Positions 8,138-17,409 of a stretch of 64,000 nt of DNA are shown one piece after another. The position numbers were made by a program, and so were the translations under genes. The stretch comes from Sinorhizobium sojae CCBAU 05684 (GTDB taxonomy: Bacteria; Pseudomonadota; Alphaproteobacteria; Rhizobiales; Rhizobiaceae). The notes beneath the pieces were generated by a model. It saw nothing but the letters and a program-made list of their open reading frames with translations, was not told the origin of the DNA and searched no databases. The stretch is from assembly GCF_002288525.1 (NCBI RefSeq), contig NZ_CP023068.1, positions 744,001 through 808,000 of the forward strand, given 5' to 3'. The stretch's first letter is position 1. Every line of letters begins with the position of its first letter.

Positions 8138-9429
8138 GTGTGGGAATGAGGATCTCGAAGGCGAGCCTCATAACACCGGGGGCGAATGGGCTTTATGGAA
8201 CTGCAGCCGTCGCCCTTTCGCTCTTCGTCTTCGCCTATTCGTCCCGATTCGGGCAAATTTCGATCCTCCTCTATTACGGCCTGTGGCTTCCGCTCGTCCT
8301 CGTCGACTACAAGAAGGTCCTCGGCAATTACGGCAAGTTTCTGTGGATATTCGCCTTCGCCGTGTTCGCCAGCCTGTCTATGTTCTGGTCGGCCGCGCCG
8401 AGTGTCACGCTGCGAAGCGGCATACAATATCTGAGCCAAATCGTCTGTGCCTTGATCGCCATGCGGGTGATCGACGTTCGCACCCTTTCACGCGGCATGA
8501 TGGCCGGCGTTGCCATTGTGCTTGTCTATTCCCTGCTGTTTGGCATCTATCACTACGATCCGCTTGACGGCACGTATAGTTTCGTCGGCGCCTTCGCCTC
8601 GAAGAACCAGTTGGGCTTCTATGCCTCGCTGGGCATCTATTTCGCCTTTGCCGCGATATTCATTCTGGGTGAACGGGCGCTGTGGCGGGCGGCCGCCGCG
8701 GTCACCGGAGCGATTTCCGCCTACTCGCTTTTCGCCTCGCAGTCGGCGACCTCGATCCTGACCACGGCTGCGATTCTCGGGCTTTGCCTCTCCATGCGCG
8801 CGATAACGGCGCTGAGGCCAACCAGCCGCAAGGGCCTGTTCCTCGGGATTGTCGCGTTCGGTGGAGTGGCTGTGTTCGCCTTGATCTCTAGCGGCGCCTT
8901 CGATTTGGTTCTGGGCGCCTTCGGTAAGGATTCGACGCTGACCGGCCGCACCTACCTGTGGCAGCAGGGCCTCGATGCGGCGAAGGCCGCCCCCATCTTC
9001 GGCATCGGCTATCAGGCCTATTGGGTGCAAGGCTTTGCCGAGGCCGAGCGGCTATGGGAGGAATTCTACATCACCGCCCGCAGCGGCTTCCATTTCCACA
9101 ACACGTATATCGAGACCGCCGTCGAAACCGGGCTCATCGGGCTCGTGCTCTTGAGTCTCGTACTGCTCGCCGCCGTCGTCGGGCAGTTGAAGCGCGTACT
9201 TTCGGCGAACCGCGATCCCGAAGCCATGGTGCTCTTCGGCGTTGCGGTGCTGCTCCTCATCCGCTCCTTCGTGGAGATCGACATCCTCAATCCGTACCAT
9301 GTTGGATCCTTCCTCATGTATTTCACGGCGGGAAAACTGACGGTCGCAAGCACGCGGCCCGGCACGACCTGGATTTGGCCTGGCGAGGAGGGGCAGCCCG
9401 CTTACGGGCGTCGGCGGTCGACGGCGTGA
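8134..9429 (+). CDS. exoQ: ExoQ, Wzy-type exopolysaccharide polymerase
   Basis: This inner-membrane protein of up to 431 residues has about 10-12 transmembrane helices. It carries the O-antigen polymerase/ligase signatures: a loop with GKDSTLTGRTYLW and a large periplasmic loop containing SGFHFHNTYIETAVETGLIG. ExoQ joins repeat units flipped to the periplasmic side and is needed for high-molecular-weight exopolysaccharide. The GTG at 8134 overlaps the exoF stop (GTGA); an ATG at 8146 is an alternative with a poor ribosome-binding site. exoZ starts 23 bp downstream. Confidence 0.9.
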   Translation: MSVGMRISKASLITPGANGLYGTAAVALSLFVFAYSSRFGQISILLYYGLWLPLVLVDYKKVLGNYGKFLWIFAFAVFASLSMFWSAAPSVTLRSGIQYLSQIVCALIAMRVIDVRTLSRGMMAGVAIVLVYSLLFGIYHYDPLDGTYSFVGAFASKNQLGFYASLGIYFAFAAIFILGERALWRAAAAVTGAISAYSLFASQSATSILTTAAILGLCLSMRAITALRPTSRKGLFLGIVAFGGVAVFALISSGAFDLVLGAFGKDSTLTGRTYLWQQGLDAAKAAPIFGIGYQAYWVQGFAEAERLWEEFYITARSGFHFHNTYIETAVETGLIGLVLLSLVLLAAVVGQLKRVLSANRDPEAMVLFGVAVLLLIRSFVEIDILNPYHVGSFLMYFTAGKLTVASTRPGTTWIWPGEEGQPAYGRRRSTA

Positions 9430-9452
9430 AGACCGGGGAGGGGGCGCAACCA

Positions 9453-10460
9453 ATGGGGACGATACAGACAATCCAGTACTTGCGGGCCTTGGCTGCGCTC
9501 GCTGTCGTCGCCTTCCACGCGGCCGAGAAGACCGGCCATCATTTCGCGATTGGTGCGGCTGGCGTCGATGTCTTCTTCGTCATCAGCGGCTTCATCATGT
9601 GGGTCATAAGCGCGCGGCGGCCGGTCATGCCTGCCAAATTCCTCGCCGACCGTGTGCGGCGTATCTTGCCGATCTACTGGTTTGCGACGGCGGTCATGGT
9701 TGTGGGCGGCCTGGCGGGTCTTTTTCCGAACCTGGTTCTCACGGCCGAACACGTCGTTGCATCCCTGCTTTTCGTTCCCGCGCGCTCGCCGAGCACTGGT
9801 GAGATCTGGCCCGTTCTCGTGCAAGGCTGGACGCTCAACTACGAAATGTTCTTCTATGCGGTCTTTGCGGCCTCTCTCGTCCTGCCGCGGCTCTGGCGGT
9901 TGCCGGCCGTCGCGGGGTTCTTTCTCATACTGGTCATTGCGGGCTTATCCCTTACCAGCGAAAACCCCCTTTTGCTCACCTATACCCGCCCTCTCGTCCT
10001 CGAGTTCGTTGCCGGCATGATCATCGGTGCACTCTGGCTGCAAGGGAGGGTGCCGCCACTCGGCGCCGGGCTCGGATTTATCGCCTGTTCGTTCGGCGGC
10101 TTTGCGCTGATTGCCGGCCTGCGGCTTCCCTTCGACGAGCGCTTAACTGGGCCGCTGTCCGTGCTTCTCGTTCTCGGCGCGCTTTCGTTCGAGACCCATG
10201 GACGGGTGCCGAAGGTGCGGATTTTAAATCTTCTCGGCAACGCCTCCTATTCGATCTATCTCTGGCACACCTTTGCGATTTCAGTCGTGGCGAAGGCGGG
10301 CACTCTGTTCGACCTTCATTCGAAGATCTCGATGATATTGGCCACGGTCTCGGGAACGCTCGTCGGCATCGTCGGCTACCTGTTGCTGGAGCGCCCCCTC
10401 TTGAAGCGCGACCGGACGCCGCCGCCTGCCCCTGGTCTGGCCGGCGGCACCGTCGAATAG
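9453..10460 (+). CDS. exoZ: ExoZ, membrane O-acetyltransferase
   Basis: This 335-residue acyltransferase-3 family membrane protein starts MGTIQTIQYLRALAALAVV. It has the conserved His in AFHAAEK and the VDVFFVISGFIM motif, followed by about ten transmembrane helices, and ends in a charged Pro-rich tail. ExoZ O-acetylates a glucose of the succinoglycan repeat. The ATG at 9453 follows GGGGAGGGGGCG. Because exoH (succinyl transfer) and exoV (pyruvyl transfer) are absent from the cluster, acetyl would be the only non-sugar decoration encoded here. It converges with exoB across a 53-bp gap with no strong terminator. Confidence 0.9.
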   Translation: MGTIQTIQYLRALAALAVVAFHAAEKTGHHFAIGAAGVDVFFVISGFIMWVISARRPVMPAKFLADRVRRILPIYWFATAVMVVGGLAGLFPNLVLTAEHVVASLLFVPARSPSTGEIWPVLVQGWTLNYEMFFYAVFAASLVLPRLWRLPAVAGFFLILVIAGLSLTSENPLLLTYTRPLVLEFVAGMIIGALWLQGRVPPLGAGLGFIACSFGGFALIAGLRLPFDERLTGPLSVLLVLGALSFETHGRVPKVRILNLLGNASYSIYLWHTFAISVVAKAGTLFDLHSKISMILATVSGTLVGIVGYLLLERPLLKRDRTPPPAPGLAGGTVE

Positions 10461-10513
10461 GTGCGGTTGGCGCCTTAGGCACCCATGTCCGGGTCAGGAA
10501 ACATGCTGCCGCT

Positions 10514-11494
10514 CTAGCCGTTTCTGCGCGAATGCCAGTTCCAGGCCGATTCGGTGATAGACGCCAGATCATATTGGGGCTCCCAACCGAGCACGCGGCG
10601 GGCCTTGTCGTTGTTGGCGACGAGCGTAGTGGAATCGCCATCGCGGCGGTCCGCATAACCGACATTGAACGGACGCTGCGCGACCTTCTCAATCGCGCCA
10701 AGCAGTTCCTTGACCGTCGTGCCCGTACCGGTTCCAAGATTCAACTCGACGCTTTCGCCACCCTCGAGCAAGTAGTCTACCGCACGGACATGAGCGTCGG
10801 CGAGGTCGAGCACGTGGATATAGTCGCGCACACAGGTGCCGTCACGCGTGTCATAATCGGTGCCGAAGACCTTGAAGTCCTCACGTCGGCCGAGGGCTGC
10901 GTCGATCGCCAGCGGGATCGCGTGGGTCTCCGGCTCGTGCCATTCACCGATTCGGCCTTCGAAATCGGCGCCGGCGGCATTGAAATAGCGCAGGATCACC
11001 GAACGAAGCCCCTTGTACATGCCGTAGTCCTTCATGGCCTGTTCGCAGATCCATTTCGTGCGGCCATAGGGATTGATCGGTGCCTGCTTGTGCGTCTCGT
11101 CCATCGGGACGCTGTCCGGCAGGCCATAAGTGGCGCAGGTGGACGAGAAGACGAAGGCGTCGATGCCTGCCGCAAGCGCTGCCGACAGCAGCGTCAATGT
11201 GCCGATGACATTGTTGTCGTAGAAGGACACGGGGTCCCTCACGGACTCGCCGACCTCGATCATGGCGGCAAAATGCAGGATGGCCCGCGGCTCGTGGCGT
11301 GCGATCACCTCGTCAAGACGCCGACGATCACGAATGTCGCCCTTCTCCAGCACCCCCCAGCGGACGAACTCTTCGTGACCATTGGATAGGTTGTCGTAGA
11401 CGACGGGCTGGTAGCCTTTTTCCGAAAGCTGGAGACATGTGTGGGAGCCAATATAGCCGGCGCCGCCGACGACAAGGATGTTGTTGTTCTGCAC
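10514..11494 (-). CDS. exoB: ExoB, UDP-glucose 4-epimerase (GalE)
   Basis: This 326-residue cytosolic extended SDR interconverts UDP-glucose and UDP-galactose, supplying ExoY and lipopolysaccharide synthesis. The NAD site GGAGYIGS is at 10-17, the SST segment at 117-119 and the catalytic Tyr/Lys pair in YGRTK (Y143, K147). The start is taken as GTG at 11494 because GAGGTTACCC precedes it and the protein then begins (M)QNNNILVVG, as in rhizobial ExoB. A reading starting near 11680 would add an unlikely 62 residues that run over the queC riboswitch region on the opposite strand. Confidence 0.93.
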   Translation of the reverse strand: MQNNNILVVGGAGYIGSHTCLQLSEKGYQPVVYDNLSNGHEEFVRWGVLEKGDIRDRRRLDEVIARHEPRAILHFAAMIEVGESVRDPVSFYDNNVIGTLTLLSAALAAGIDAFVFSSTCATYGLPDSVPMDETHKQAPINPYGRTKWICEQAMKDYGMYKGLRSVILRYFNAAGADFEGRIGEWHEPETHAIPLAIDAALGRREDFKVFGTDYDTRDGTCVRDYIHVLDLADAHVRAVDYLLEGGESVELNLGTGTGTTVKELLGAIEKVAQRPFNVGYADRRDGDSTTLVANNDKARRVLGWEPQYDLASITESAWNWHSRRNG

Positions 11495-11680
11495 GGGTAA
11501 CCTCGGTGGATGACGTCTGGAACTTACGTGGGGCCTATACGCCTCGCAACGAATAGCGGCGAATTTCCAACACATCATGAAAGTGGCGGCGCGATTTACC
11601 GGATATCGATTTTTCTTACTGCTCATCCGGTGGCCATTCACAAACCGTCCACTTTGGCCTAAAAGCCGGACAGGTAACAC

Positions 11681-11711
11681 TCCGGTCGCAGCCTACCCGG
11701 TCAAAACAAGG
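11681..11711 (+). promoter_or_regulatory. PreQ1-I riboswitch controlling queC
   Basis: The bases CCGGTCGCAG, then CCTACCCGG, then TCAAAACAAGG reproduce the small preQ1-I aptamer. They correspond to the Thermoanaerobacter example's GGTCGCAG, TAACCCCAG and AAAACAAGG blocks. CCGG pairs with CCGG to make P1, and the 3' A-rich tail with AAGG forms the pseudoknot. The AAGG ends at 11711, is part of the AAGGA ribosome-binding site and lies nine bases before the queC ATG (11721). Ligand binding should therefore hide the ribosome-binding site and shut down translation of queC, and by coupling of queD and queE. Confidence 0.88.
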
Positions 11712-11720
11712 ACACCTGTT

Positions 11721-12431
11721 ATGAAAACCATTGTGATCTGCTCCGGCGGATTGGATTCCGTTTCGCTCGCCCACAAGGTCGCTGCGGAACACGAGCTCGC
11801 CCTGCTCGTCTCCTTCGATTATGGCCAGCGGCACCGCAAGGAACTGGATTTCGCCGCCGCTTGCGCCAGGCGTCTCGGCGTGCCGCATCAGGTCATCGAC
11901 CTCACCGAGGTCGGCCGGCATCTCACCGGCTCGGCCTTGACCGACGACGTCGAGGTGCCGGACGGGCACTATGCGGAAGAGACGATGAAGACGACGGTCG
12001 TGCCGAATCGCAACGCCATCATGCTTGCGATCGCCTTCGGCATCGCGGCCGCCCACAAGGCCGAGGCTGTGGCGACTGCGGTCCACGGCGGGGATCATTT
12101 CATCTATCCGGACTGTCGCCCAGGCTTCATCAATGCCTTCCAGGCGATGCAGAACCATGCGCTTGAGGGATACGCGGACGTGAGGCTTTATGCGCCCTAT
12201 GTCAATGTCTCCAAGGCGGACATCGTCGCCGACGGCGCGAAGCATGACACGCCCTTTGCCGAAACCTGGTCCTGCTACAAGGGCGGTAGCCGCCATTGCG
12301 GCCGTTGCGGGACCTGTGTCGAGCGGCGCGAGGCATTTCACCTCGCCGGTGTTGCCGACCCGACGGACTATGAAGATCCGGATTTCTGGGTCGAGGCCAC
12401 CGGCGCCTTTGTCGCAGAGGAGGTGAAATGA
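11721..12431 (+). CDS. queC: 7-cyano-7-deazaguanine synthase QueC (formerly ExsB)
   Basis: This 236-residue cytosolic enzyme converts 7-carboxy-7-deazaguanine to preQ0 with ATP and ammonia in queuosine synthesis. It has the PP-loop motif SGGLDS (8-13) and a C-terminal zinc site of four cysteines (C185, C193, C196, C199). The ATG at 11721 follows AAGGA. In S. meliloti the homologue was named exsB and described as a negative regulator of succinoglycan, a name that predates the discovery of the enzyme function. It overlaps queD by four bases (ATGA). Confidence 0.95.
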   Translation: MKTIVICSGGLDSVSLAHKVAAEHELALLVSFDYGQRHRKELDFAAACARRLGVPHQVIDLTEVGRHLTGSALTDDVEVPDGHYAEETMKTTVVPNRNAIMLAIAFGIAAAHKAEAVATAVHGGDHFIYPDCRPGFINAFQAMQNHALEGYADVRLYAPYVNVSKADIVADGAKHDTPFAETWSCYKGGSRHCGRCGTCVERREAFHLAGVADPTDYEDPDFWVEATGAFVAEEVK

Positions 12432-12787
12432 TGTTCCGAATCACCAAGGAATTCCACTTCTCCGCCTCTCACCAGCTGAAGAGCCTGCCGCCCGAACATC
12501 AATGCGCGCGGCTGCACGGGCATAATTACGTCGTCGAGGTCGAGCTTTCTGCCGGAGCGCTGAACGAGCACGGTTTCGTGCGTGACTATCATGACCTCGC
12601 GTCACTCAAGCACTACATCGACGAAGCCTTCGACCACCGTCACTTGAACGACGTGCTCGGTCACGACCGTGTGACCGCGGAGTGCCTGGCACAGCATTTC
12701 TTTGAATGGTGCAAGGCGCGCTTTCCTGAAACGACCGCCGTGCGCGTTAGCGAGACGGCAAAGACCTGGGCGGAATACAGGCCATGA
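12428..12787 (+). CDS. queD: 6-carboxy-5,6,7,8-tetrahydropterin synthase QueD
   Basis: This 119-residue T-fold enzyme converts dihydroneopterin triphosphate to 6-carboxytetrahydropterin, the first dedicated step of the pathway. Zinc ligands are H15, H30 and H32 (the latter two in LHGHNY), and the catalytic Cys is C26 in HQCARLHGH. Length is typical for QueD-I/II enzymes. It overlaps queC upstream and queE downstream by four bases each, so all three are translationally coupled under the riboswitch. It corresponds by position to exsC of S. meliloti. Confidence 0.94.
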   Translation: MMFRITKEFHFSASHQLKSLPPEHQCARLHGHNYVVEVELSAGALNEHGFVRDYHDLASLKHYIDEAFDHRHLNDVLGHDRVTAECLAQHFFEWCKARFPETTAVRVSETAKTWAEYRP

Positions 12788-13521
12788 CCGGCTCACGACC
12801 GGCCGAAATCCGCGTCAGCGAGATCTTCGGGCCGACAATCCAAGGCGAGGGCGCGTTGATCGGACTGCCGACGGTGTTCGTCAGGACCGGCGGCTGCGAT
12901 TACCGATGTTCCTGGTGCGACAGCCTTCACGCAGTCGACAGCCGCTATCGCGACGAGTGGCGCCCGATGTCGACCGAGGAGGTTTGGCAGAAGGTCACTT
13001 CCCTTTCCGGCGGTAGGCCCCTCATGGTCTCCTTGTCTGGCGGCAACCCGGCGATCCAGCCGCTCGGAGACCTGATCGCCTGCGGCCACGCACAGGGATA
13101 CCGCTTCGCCCTGGAGACGCAAGGCTCGGTCGCACGCGACTGGTTCGCCGATCTCGACGTCCTGGTGCTCAGCCCCAAGCCGCCATCGAGTGGGATGGAG
13201 ACGGATTGGGACGCGCTCGGCGACTGTCTACAGGCGAGCGCGGGAAAGCCGCAGACCATTCTTAAAATCGTTGTCTTCGACGAGGCAGATTATTCATATG
13301 CGCGGCACGCCGCGGCACGCTACCCTCAATTGCCCGTCTATCTGCAGCCCGGCAACCACACGCCGCCGCCACCCGAGGAACACGATGCGCCGATCGACAT
13401 CGAAGGCGTGACGGAGCGTATGCGCTGGCTGGTCGAGCGCATCACCGAAGACAGGTGGTTCGAGGCGCGCGTTCTGCCGCAATTGCACGTCCTCTTATGG
13501 GGGAACAAGCGGGGCGTGTAG
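12784..13521 (+). CDS. queE: 7-carboxy-7-deazaguanine synthase QueE (radical SAM)
   Basis: This 245-residue enzyme converts 6-carboxytetrahydropterin to 7-carboxy-7-deazaguanine. The radical-SAM cluster motif is C38-x3-C42-x2-C45 within [12 protein letters not shown], and the N-terminal [15 protein letters not shown] segment is typical of QueE. The ATG overlaps the queD stop. It corresponds by position to exsD of S. meliloti. The region after the stop has no strong terminator, only the small palindrome CGTATCGATACG. Confidence 0.94.
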   Translation: MTGSRPAEIRVSEIFGPTIQGEGALIGLPTVFVRTGGCDYRCSWCDSLHAVDSRYRDEWRPMSTEEVWQKVTSLSGGRPLMVSLSGGNPAIQPLGDLIACGHAQGYRFALETQGSVARDWFADLDVLVLSPKPPSSGMETDWDALGDCLQASAGKPQTILKIVVFDEADYSYARHAAARYPQLPVYLQPGNHTPPPPEEHDAPIDIEGVTERMRWLVERITEDRWFEARVLPQLHVLLWGNKRGV

Positions 13522-13716
13522 ATCGCTTCAATATTACCCGTATCGATACGCTCTCTGGCCGGGCTCCCGCAGGCGTTTCATGGAGGGGGCGTGTCAATTG
13601 AGCTTGTCCGTGTTACATCAATGACATAAAACGTTACCGCTGCGTTAACGGCGCCCTGTCACCCACACTCCAAAGCAAATTCGAAAGAATTTTAATGCCA
13701 CGAGAAGGAGACATTT

Positions 13717-13965
13717 ATGTCCATTTCCCCCACCCTTGGCGAAGAACAGGTCCCGATCTTGCTCGCGAGCGATATTGCTGCGCGTGTGAGGACCGCCCGT
13801 GAGGCAGTCGGCTACACTATCGAGGACCTTGCTGTCACCTGTGGTCTTACCAGCGTCGAAATCAGCGACATCGAAAGCGGCGGCGACAACGATCCGGCGA
13901 AGCTGAAGCGAGTCGCGGCTGCCCTTCAGGTGCCGATTTCCCATTTGCTGCCCGGCGAGATGTAA
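13717..13965 (+). CDS. Small XRE-family helix-turn-helix protein
   Basis: This 82-residue protein consists almost entirely of one HTH_3 domain: IAARVRTAREAVGYTIEDLA, then LTSVEISDIESGG (recognition helix region) and LKRVAAALQVPISHLLP. A clear ribosome-binding site (GAGAAGGAGACA) precedes the ATG. It stands alone in a 195-bp upstream and 150-bp downstream non-coding context between queE and exsF. No toxin partner is visible, so it is more likely a solitary regulator than an antitoxin. In S. meliloti exsE occupies about this place; nothing like it is seen here. Target genes are unknown. Confidence 0.8.
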   Translation: MSISPTLGEEQVPILLASDIAARVRTAREAVGYTIEDLAVTCGLTSVEISDIESGGDNDPAKLKRVAAALQVPISHLLPGEM

Positions 13966-14024
13966 AACTAGAGCGGGTCGGCTGCCCGTGATCCGGCCGC
14001 AAGGACTTGCTGACATGCGGCGTT

Positions 14025-14073
14025 CAAGTGCTACCGCGACTATGCGCGTCTGTTAAGACGCGCGGCGCTGTAG
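14025..14073 (+). repeat. Partial RIME-like repeat
   Basis: GCGCGTCTGTTAAGACGCGC followed by GGCGCTGTAG matches the right end of the elements at 30608, 38974 and 56727. The left half (ATCGGCCCGAAAATC...) is not recognisable here, so this is a decayed or half copy between the XRE gene and exsF. Confidence 0.6.
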
Positions 14074-14115
14074 TGTGTCGGATAGGAGGCACGACACAAT
14101 AGATTCGACGAGGCT

Positions 14116-14481
14116 TCATTGTGCCGCAAGCAGGTTCCGGATGTTTCGGATCAGCGAGGTGGCATCGAAGGGTTTCGTCAGGCACGGCAGCGTCCTGTAT
14201 CGCTCCGGTAGATCCGATTTGGCATAGCCGGTCAGCAGCAGGACCGGCACATTCCGCTCGACCAACTCGTCGACCAATGGATAGCCTAGTTCGCCACGCA
14301 AATTGAGATCCAGCGTCGCCACCTCGTAAACCTCCGTCCGCGAGGCGGCCATTGAGGCGCTGAGGGTTGTGAAGGGGCCAACCACCGCGTAGCCGGCGGC
14401 GACGAGATCCTCCTCGATCTGCAAAGCGACGAGGAATTCATCCTCCGCAACGAAAACGCGATGTGGCTCGGACGTGTTCAT
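14116..14481 (-). CDS. exsF: Single-domain response regulator ExsF
   Basis: This 121-residue stand-alone receiver has all functional residues: acidic pair E13/D14 (VAEDE), phospho-acceptor D58 (ATLDLNL), T84 and K103 (LTKPFD). There is no output domain, so it must act by protein contact, as a phosphate sink or as a step in a relay. It starts one base after the stop of the exsG kinase and is surely co-transcribed. HWE kinases often pair with such orphan receivers. The symbol is by synteny with the S. meliloti exs region. Confidence 0.82.
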   Translation of the reverse strand: MNTSEPHRVFVAEDEFLVALQIEEDLVAAGYAVVGPFTTLSASMAASRTEVYEVATLDLNLRGELGYPLVDELVERNVPVLLLTGYAKSDLPERYRTLPCLTKPFDATSLIRNIRNLLAAQ

Positions 14482-14482
14482 C

Positions 14483-17203
14483 TCAGGGATCCCTGGGACA
14501 GGGCACGTCGATCGTGCATGTCAGCCCCTCAGAGGCGAATTCAAGCCGTACTTCACCACCGAGATCCGAAGCGACCACGCGCTCCAGCAACAGCCGGCCG
14601 AATCCGTTGTGTTTCGGCTCCGGAACGGGCGGGCCGCCAGCTTCCTGCCAGCAGATCTGAAGACGTCTCCCTTGAGGGGCGACGCTCCACTCGATACCGA
14701 CTCTGCCGCTCTTCACAGAAAGCGCACCGTGCTTGGCCGCATTGGTGGCAAGTTCATGCGCAGCCATCCCGAGCGTCAGCGCATATTTGGGCGGCAACAT
14801 TGTCGCTGGTCCCGATAGCGAGACGTTATTCCTGCTTGCGTCGCTGTAGGGCGAGAGTTCGTCGAAGAGCACCGTTTCGAGCGAAACCCCGGACCAGCTT
14901 GCCTCGGCTAGGCGGGTATGCGTTTGGGCCAACGCCCTTATACGCGCGTCGAATGACTCGCGCGCGTCGTCGACGTTCGGGTTTGTGGAGAAGGACTGAC
15001 GCGCGATCGAACTGACGATCGCAAGGGTGTTCTTTACGCGGTGGCTGAGTTCGGCGACGAGGAGGTTTCGCTGGGATTCTGCCTCTCTGCGTTCGGTGAT
15101 GTCCATGCAGACACCGGCGAGTTTGGGGGGGCGTCCCGTTCCCGGCGGCGACACCTGACCAAAGGCCTCCATCCATCGGATTTCCCCGTCGGGAAGCCTG
15201 ATCCGATAGATCAAGTGATAATTTTCATGTGTTTTCAAGGCTTTGGCGATCTCCAGTTCAACCAGGGGAAGATCCTCCGGATGAATGTCCCGCTTGAAAT
15301 CGGCCAGCGTTCCGCCGAATGTTCCCGGATCGAGGTGATGAAGAGACTCCAGGCCGGGCGACCATACCACTTTGCCAGTGGCCGTATCCCATTCCCAGGC
15401 CCCCATCCGCCCCGCTGCGAGCGCAATTCGGAGCCGTCGCTCACTTTCTTGCAGCGCTTCTTCCGCCAGCTTACGCTCGGTTATGTCCACCGATGCTGCC
15501 ACGGCGCCAACCACCGCGCCGGTGGCATCGCGTAACGGCGTTGCGTTTCCCAAGATATGGCGCAGCGAACCGTCTTCGAAGCGGATTTCCTCTTCGAAGT
15601 TGGGGACTTCCTCGCCCCGTGCGGCCCGTTGAACGGGTAGTTCATCGGCCGCCAGCATCCGCCCGTCTGAGAATACATGAAAGTTGTCTGGCCGCTCGCC
15701 AGCTGGCGCGGACAGCGACAGGTTGGTCCCGGGAGGCCGCCGCAGAAGCTCGTAAGCCGCACGGTTGCCGCCGATTTCCGCGCAATCGGGCGTGCGGGCA
15801 ATCCAGATGAGCGCAGGCACAGCCTGCATGATGGCCATCAGTTCGGCGGCGCGCTCTCTCTCCATTGCTTCTTTCCGACGCAACTGCTCCTCCGCGCGTT
15901 GCCGCGCCTCTTCGGCGCGAAGGCGCTGGATGCTGAATCCCAGTTGCCGGGCTATGGTCATGGCCACACCGATTTCACTGTCCGCGAAAGCATGCGGCAG
16001 GTCGTAATAGGTCATGAACTTGCCGATAAGCCGCCCCCCAGCGAAGAGCGGGATGAAGCCAAGTGCGTGTATGCCCTCCGTCTGGATGACCCGTCGCAGG
16101 TCCTCAGCAATGTCTGTTTGGGCAATGTCTTCTATGAATATCGGCTCCGGGTCTTTTGCCTCGCCGGTCCACGGAGAATGCCCGTCGACGGCCTGCCGAT
16201 AGCGCTCCGAGAGGCCGCGCCAGGCGACGAAGCGCATCGTCCCGGACTTGTCGAACAGCAGTATGGACGCCCGTTGACAGGAGAGAGCGCTCTGAATGGC
16301 GTCCAGCGACGCCTCATAGACTTCGTTGATGTCGCGCGCGCGTTGCTGCCTTTCCGCGAGGTGGTAGAGGGAGGCCTGCTCGCGCAGGCGCGCTGCCAAT
16401 GCTTCCGTTGCACGCTTGTGTTCGGAGATGTCGCGCGCGATTTTCGAGGCCCCGATAATGCGGCCGCCGGCGTCGCGCACGGGTGAAATCGTAAGGGAGA
16501 TGTTGACGAGGCTCCCGTCCTTCCGCTGGCGCAGAGTTTCGTAATGATCGATGCGGTCGCCGCGGCGGATGCGGCTGAGGATGCTCGGCTCTTCATTCTG
16601 ATAGCCGGGCGGCATGAGAATGGTGATCGACTTGCCCACCACTTCATCAGCGGTGTATCCGAAGAGGCGCTCGGCCCCGCGGTTCCAACTGGTGATCGTG
16701 CCGTTCAAATCCTTGGCAACGATGGCGTCATCCGAGGATTCAACGATTGCGGCGAGATAACGGGAGTCCTTTTCCGTACTTCTGCGCTCGGTGATGTCGA
16801 CGAGGAGATTGGCGGCACCCGAGAGTGCCCCGGCCTCGTCAAAGATTGGCGTCGGGAAAGGGAGAAGCAGGGCTGTCGTCCCGTCCGGGCGGACGGCGAG
16901 CAACTCCTGTCCCATGATTGGCCGGCCTGTCTTCAACGCTATGGCCATTGGGCACTGGTCGTGCGGCAGCGCCGTTCCGTCGGGCCGTAGCAGCTTCCAA
17001 CACACGCACCAGCGGTCTTTCCCCACTGTCGGTTCTCGTCCTGCAAGGTCGGCCGCTGCGCGGTTGAAATAGGTGACATATCCGTCTGCGTCCGTCAGGT
17101 AGACGGCAACAGGAAGCGCATCCAACGCCGTACGAAAGTCCGGTGATCCGAGCACCCCCGCATCACCTACCAGGCACGAGGACAAAATCTGCGCGCTGCT
17201 CAT
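14483..17203 (-). CDS. exsG: Multi-PAS/GAF HWE-family sensor histidine kinase ExsG
   Basis: The start at 17203 is preferred because GGAGGGAACTT precedes the ATG, giving 906 residues; the frame is open 30 codons further. Domains in order are PAS (about 20-140), PAS (150-268), GAF (290-430), PAS (455-577), PAS_3 (585-705) and an HWE/HisKA_2 kinase. The phospho-accepting H721 lies in AELSHRVKNTLAIV, and the ATPase ends with GFGRLLLERVV. There is no transmembrane segment, so it is a cytosolic sensor; the PAS and GAF domains suggest redox, light or small-molecule sensing. It is divergent from exsH, and its partner is exsF. The symbol is by synteny. Confidence 0.82.
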   Translation of the reverse strand: MSSAQILSSCLVGDAGVLGSPDFRTALDALPVAVYLTDADGYVTYFNRAAADLAGREPTVGKDRWCVCWKLLRPDGTALPHDQCPMAIALKTGRPIMGQELLAVRPDGTTALLLPFPTPIFDEAGALSGAANLLVDITERRSTEKDSRYLAAIVESSDDAIVAKDLNGTITSWNRGAERLFGYTADEVVGKSITILMPPGYQNEEPSILSRIRRGDRIDHYETLRQRKDGSLVNISLTISPVRDAGGRIIGASKIARDISEHKRATEALAARLREQASLYHLAERQQRARDINEVYEASLDAIQSALSCQRASILLFDKSGTMRFVAWRGLSERYRQAVDGHSPWTGEAKDPEPIFIEDIAQTDIAEDLRRVIQTEGIHALGFIPLFAGGRLIGKFMTYYDLPHAFADSEIGVAMTIARQLGFSIQRLRAEEARQRAEEQLRRKEAMERERAAELMAIMQAVPALIWIARTPDCAEIGGNRAAYELLRRPPGTNLSLSAPAGERPDNFHVFSDGRMLAADELPVQRAARGEEVPNFEEEIRFEDGSLRHILGNATPLRDATGAVVGAVAASVDITERKLAEEALQESERRLRIALAAGRMGAWEWDTATGKVVWSPGLESLHHLDPGTFGGTLADFKRDIHPEDLPLVELEIAKALKTHENYHLIYRIRLPDGEIRWMEAFGQVSPPGTGRPPKLAGVCMDITERREAESQRNLLVAELSHRVKNTLAIVSSIARQSFSTNPNVDDARESFDARIRALAQTHTRLAEASWSGVSLETVLFDELSPYSDASRNNVSLSGPATMLPPKYALTLGMAAHELATNAAKHGALSVKSGRVGIEWSVAPQGRRLQICWQEAGGPPVPEPKHNGFGRLLLERVVASDLGGEVRLEFASEGLTCTIDVPCPRDP

Positions 17204-17409
17204 AAGTTCCCTCCGAGCGCCCCCATAACGCGGGTGAACGCGGCCAACGTCAGCTTTGTTCCGGTTTGCCCCAAAAGAGGTAAAGGAGCTCATGCCATAG
17301 TAGCAACACAGGGATGCAATAAAATAACCAGACTCCGACGTGTGGTTGAAACGGATTCGCCGTCACGGAAGCGCGGAGCAAGTCCACACTCGAATTGGAG
17401 ACGATGCGA

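Noticed and set aside
10514-11680. Longer exoB with start at 11680
   Set aside because: The extra N-terminus is unlike GalE proteins and would cover the queC riboswitch region; GTG 11494 with GAGGTT gives the family length.
13717-13965. Antitoxin of a toxin-antitoxin pair
   Set aside because: No small toxin-like gene lies on either side within 150-200 bp; it looks like a solitary HTH protein.
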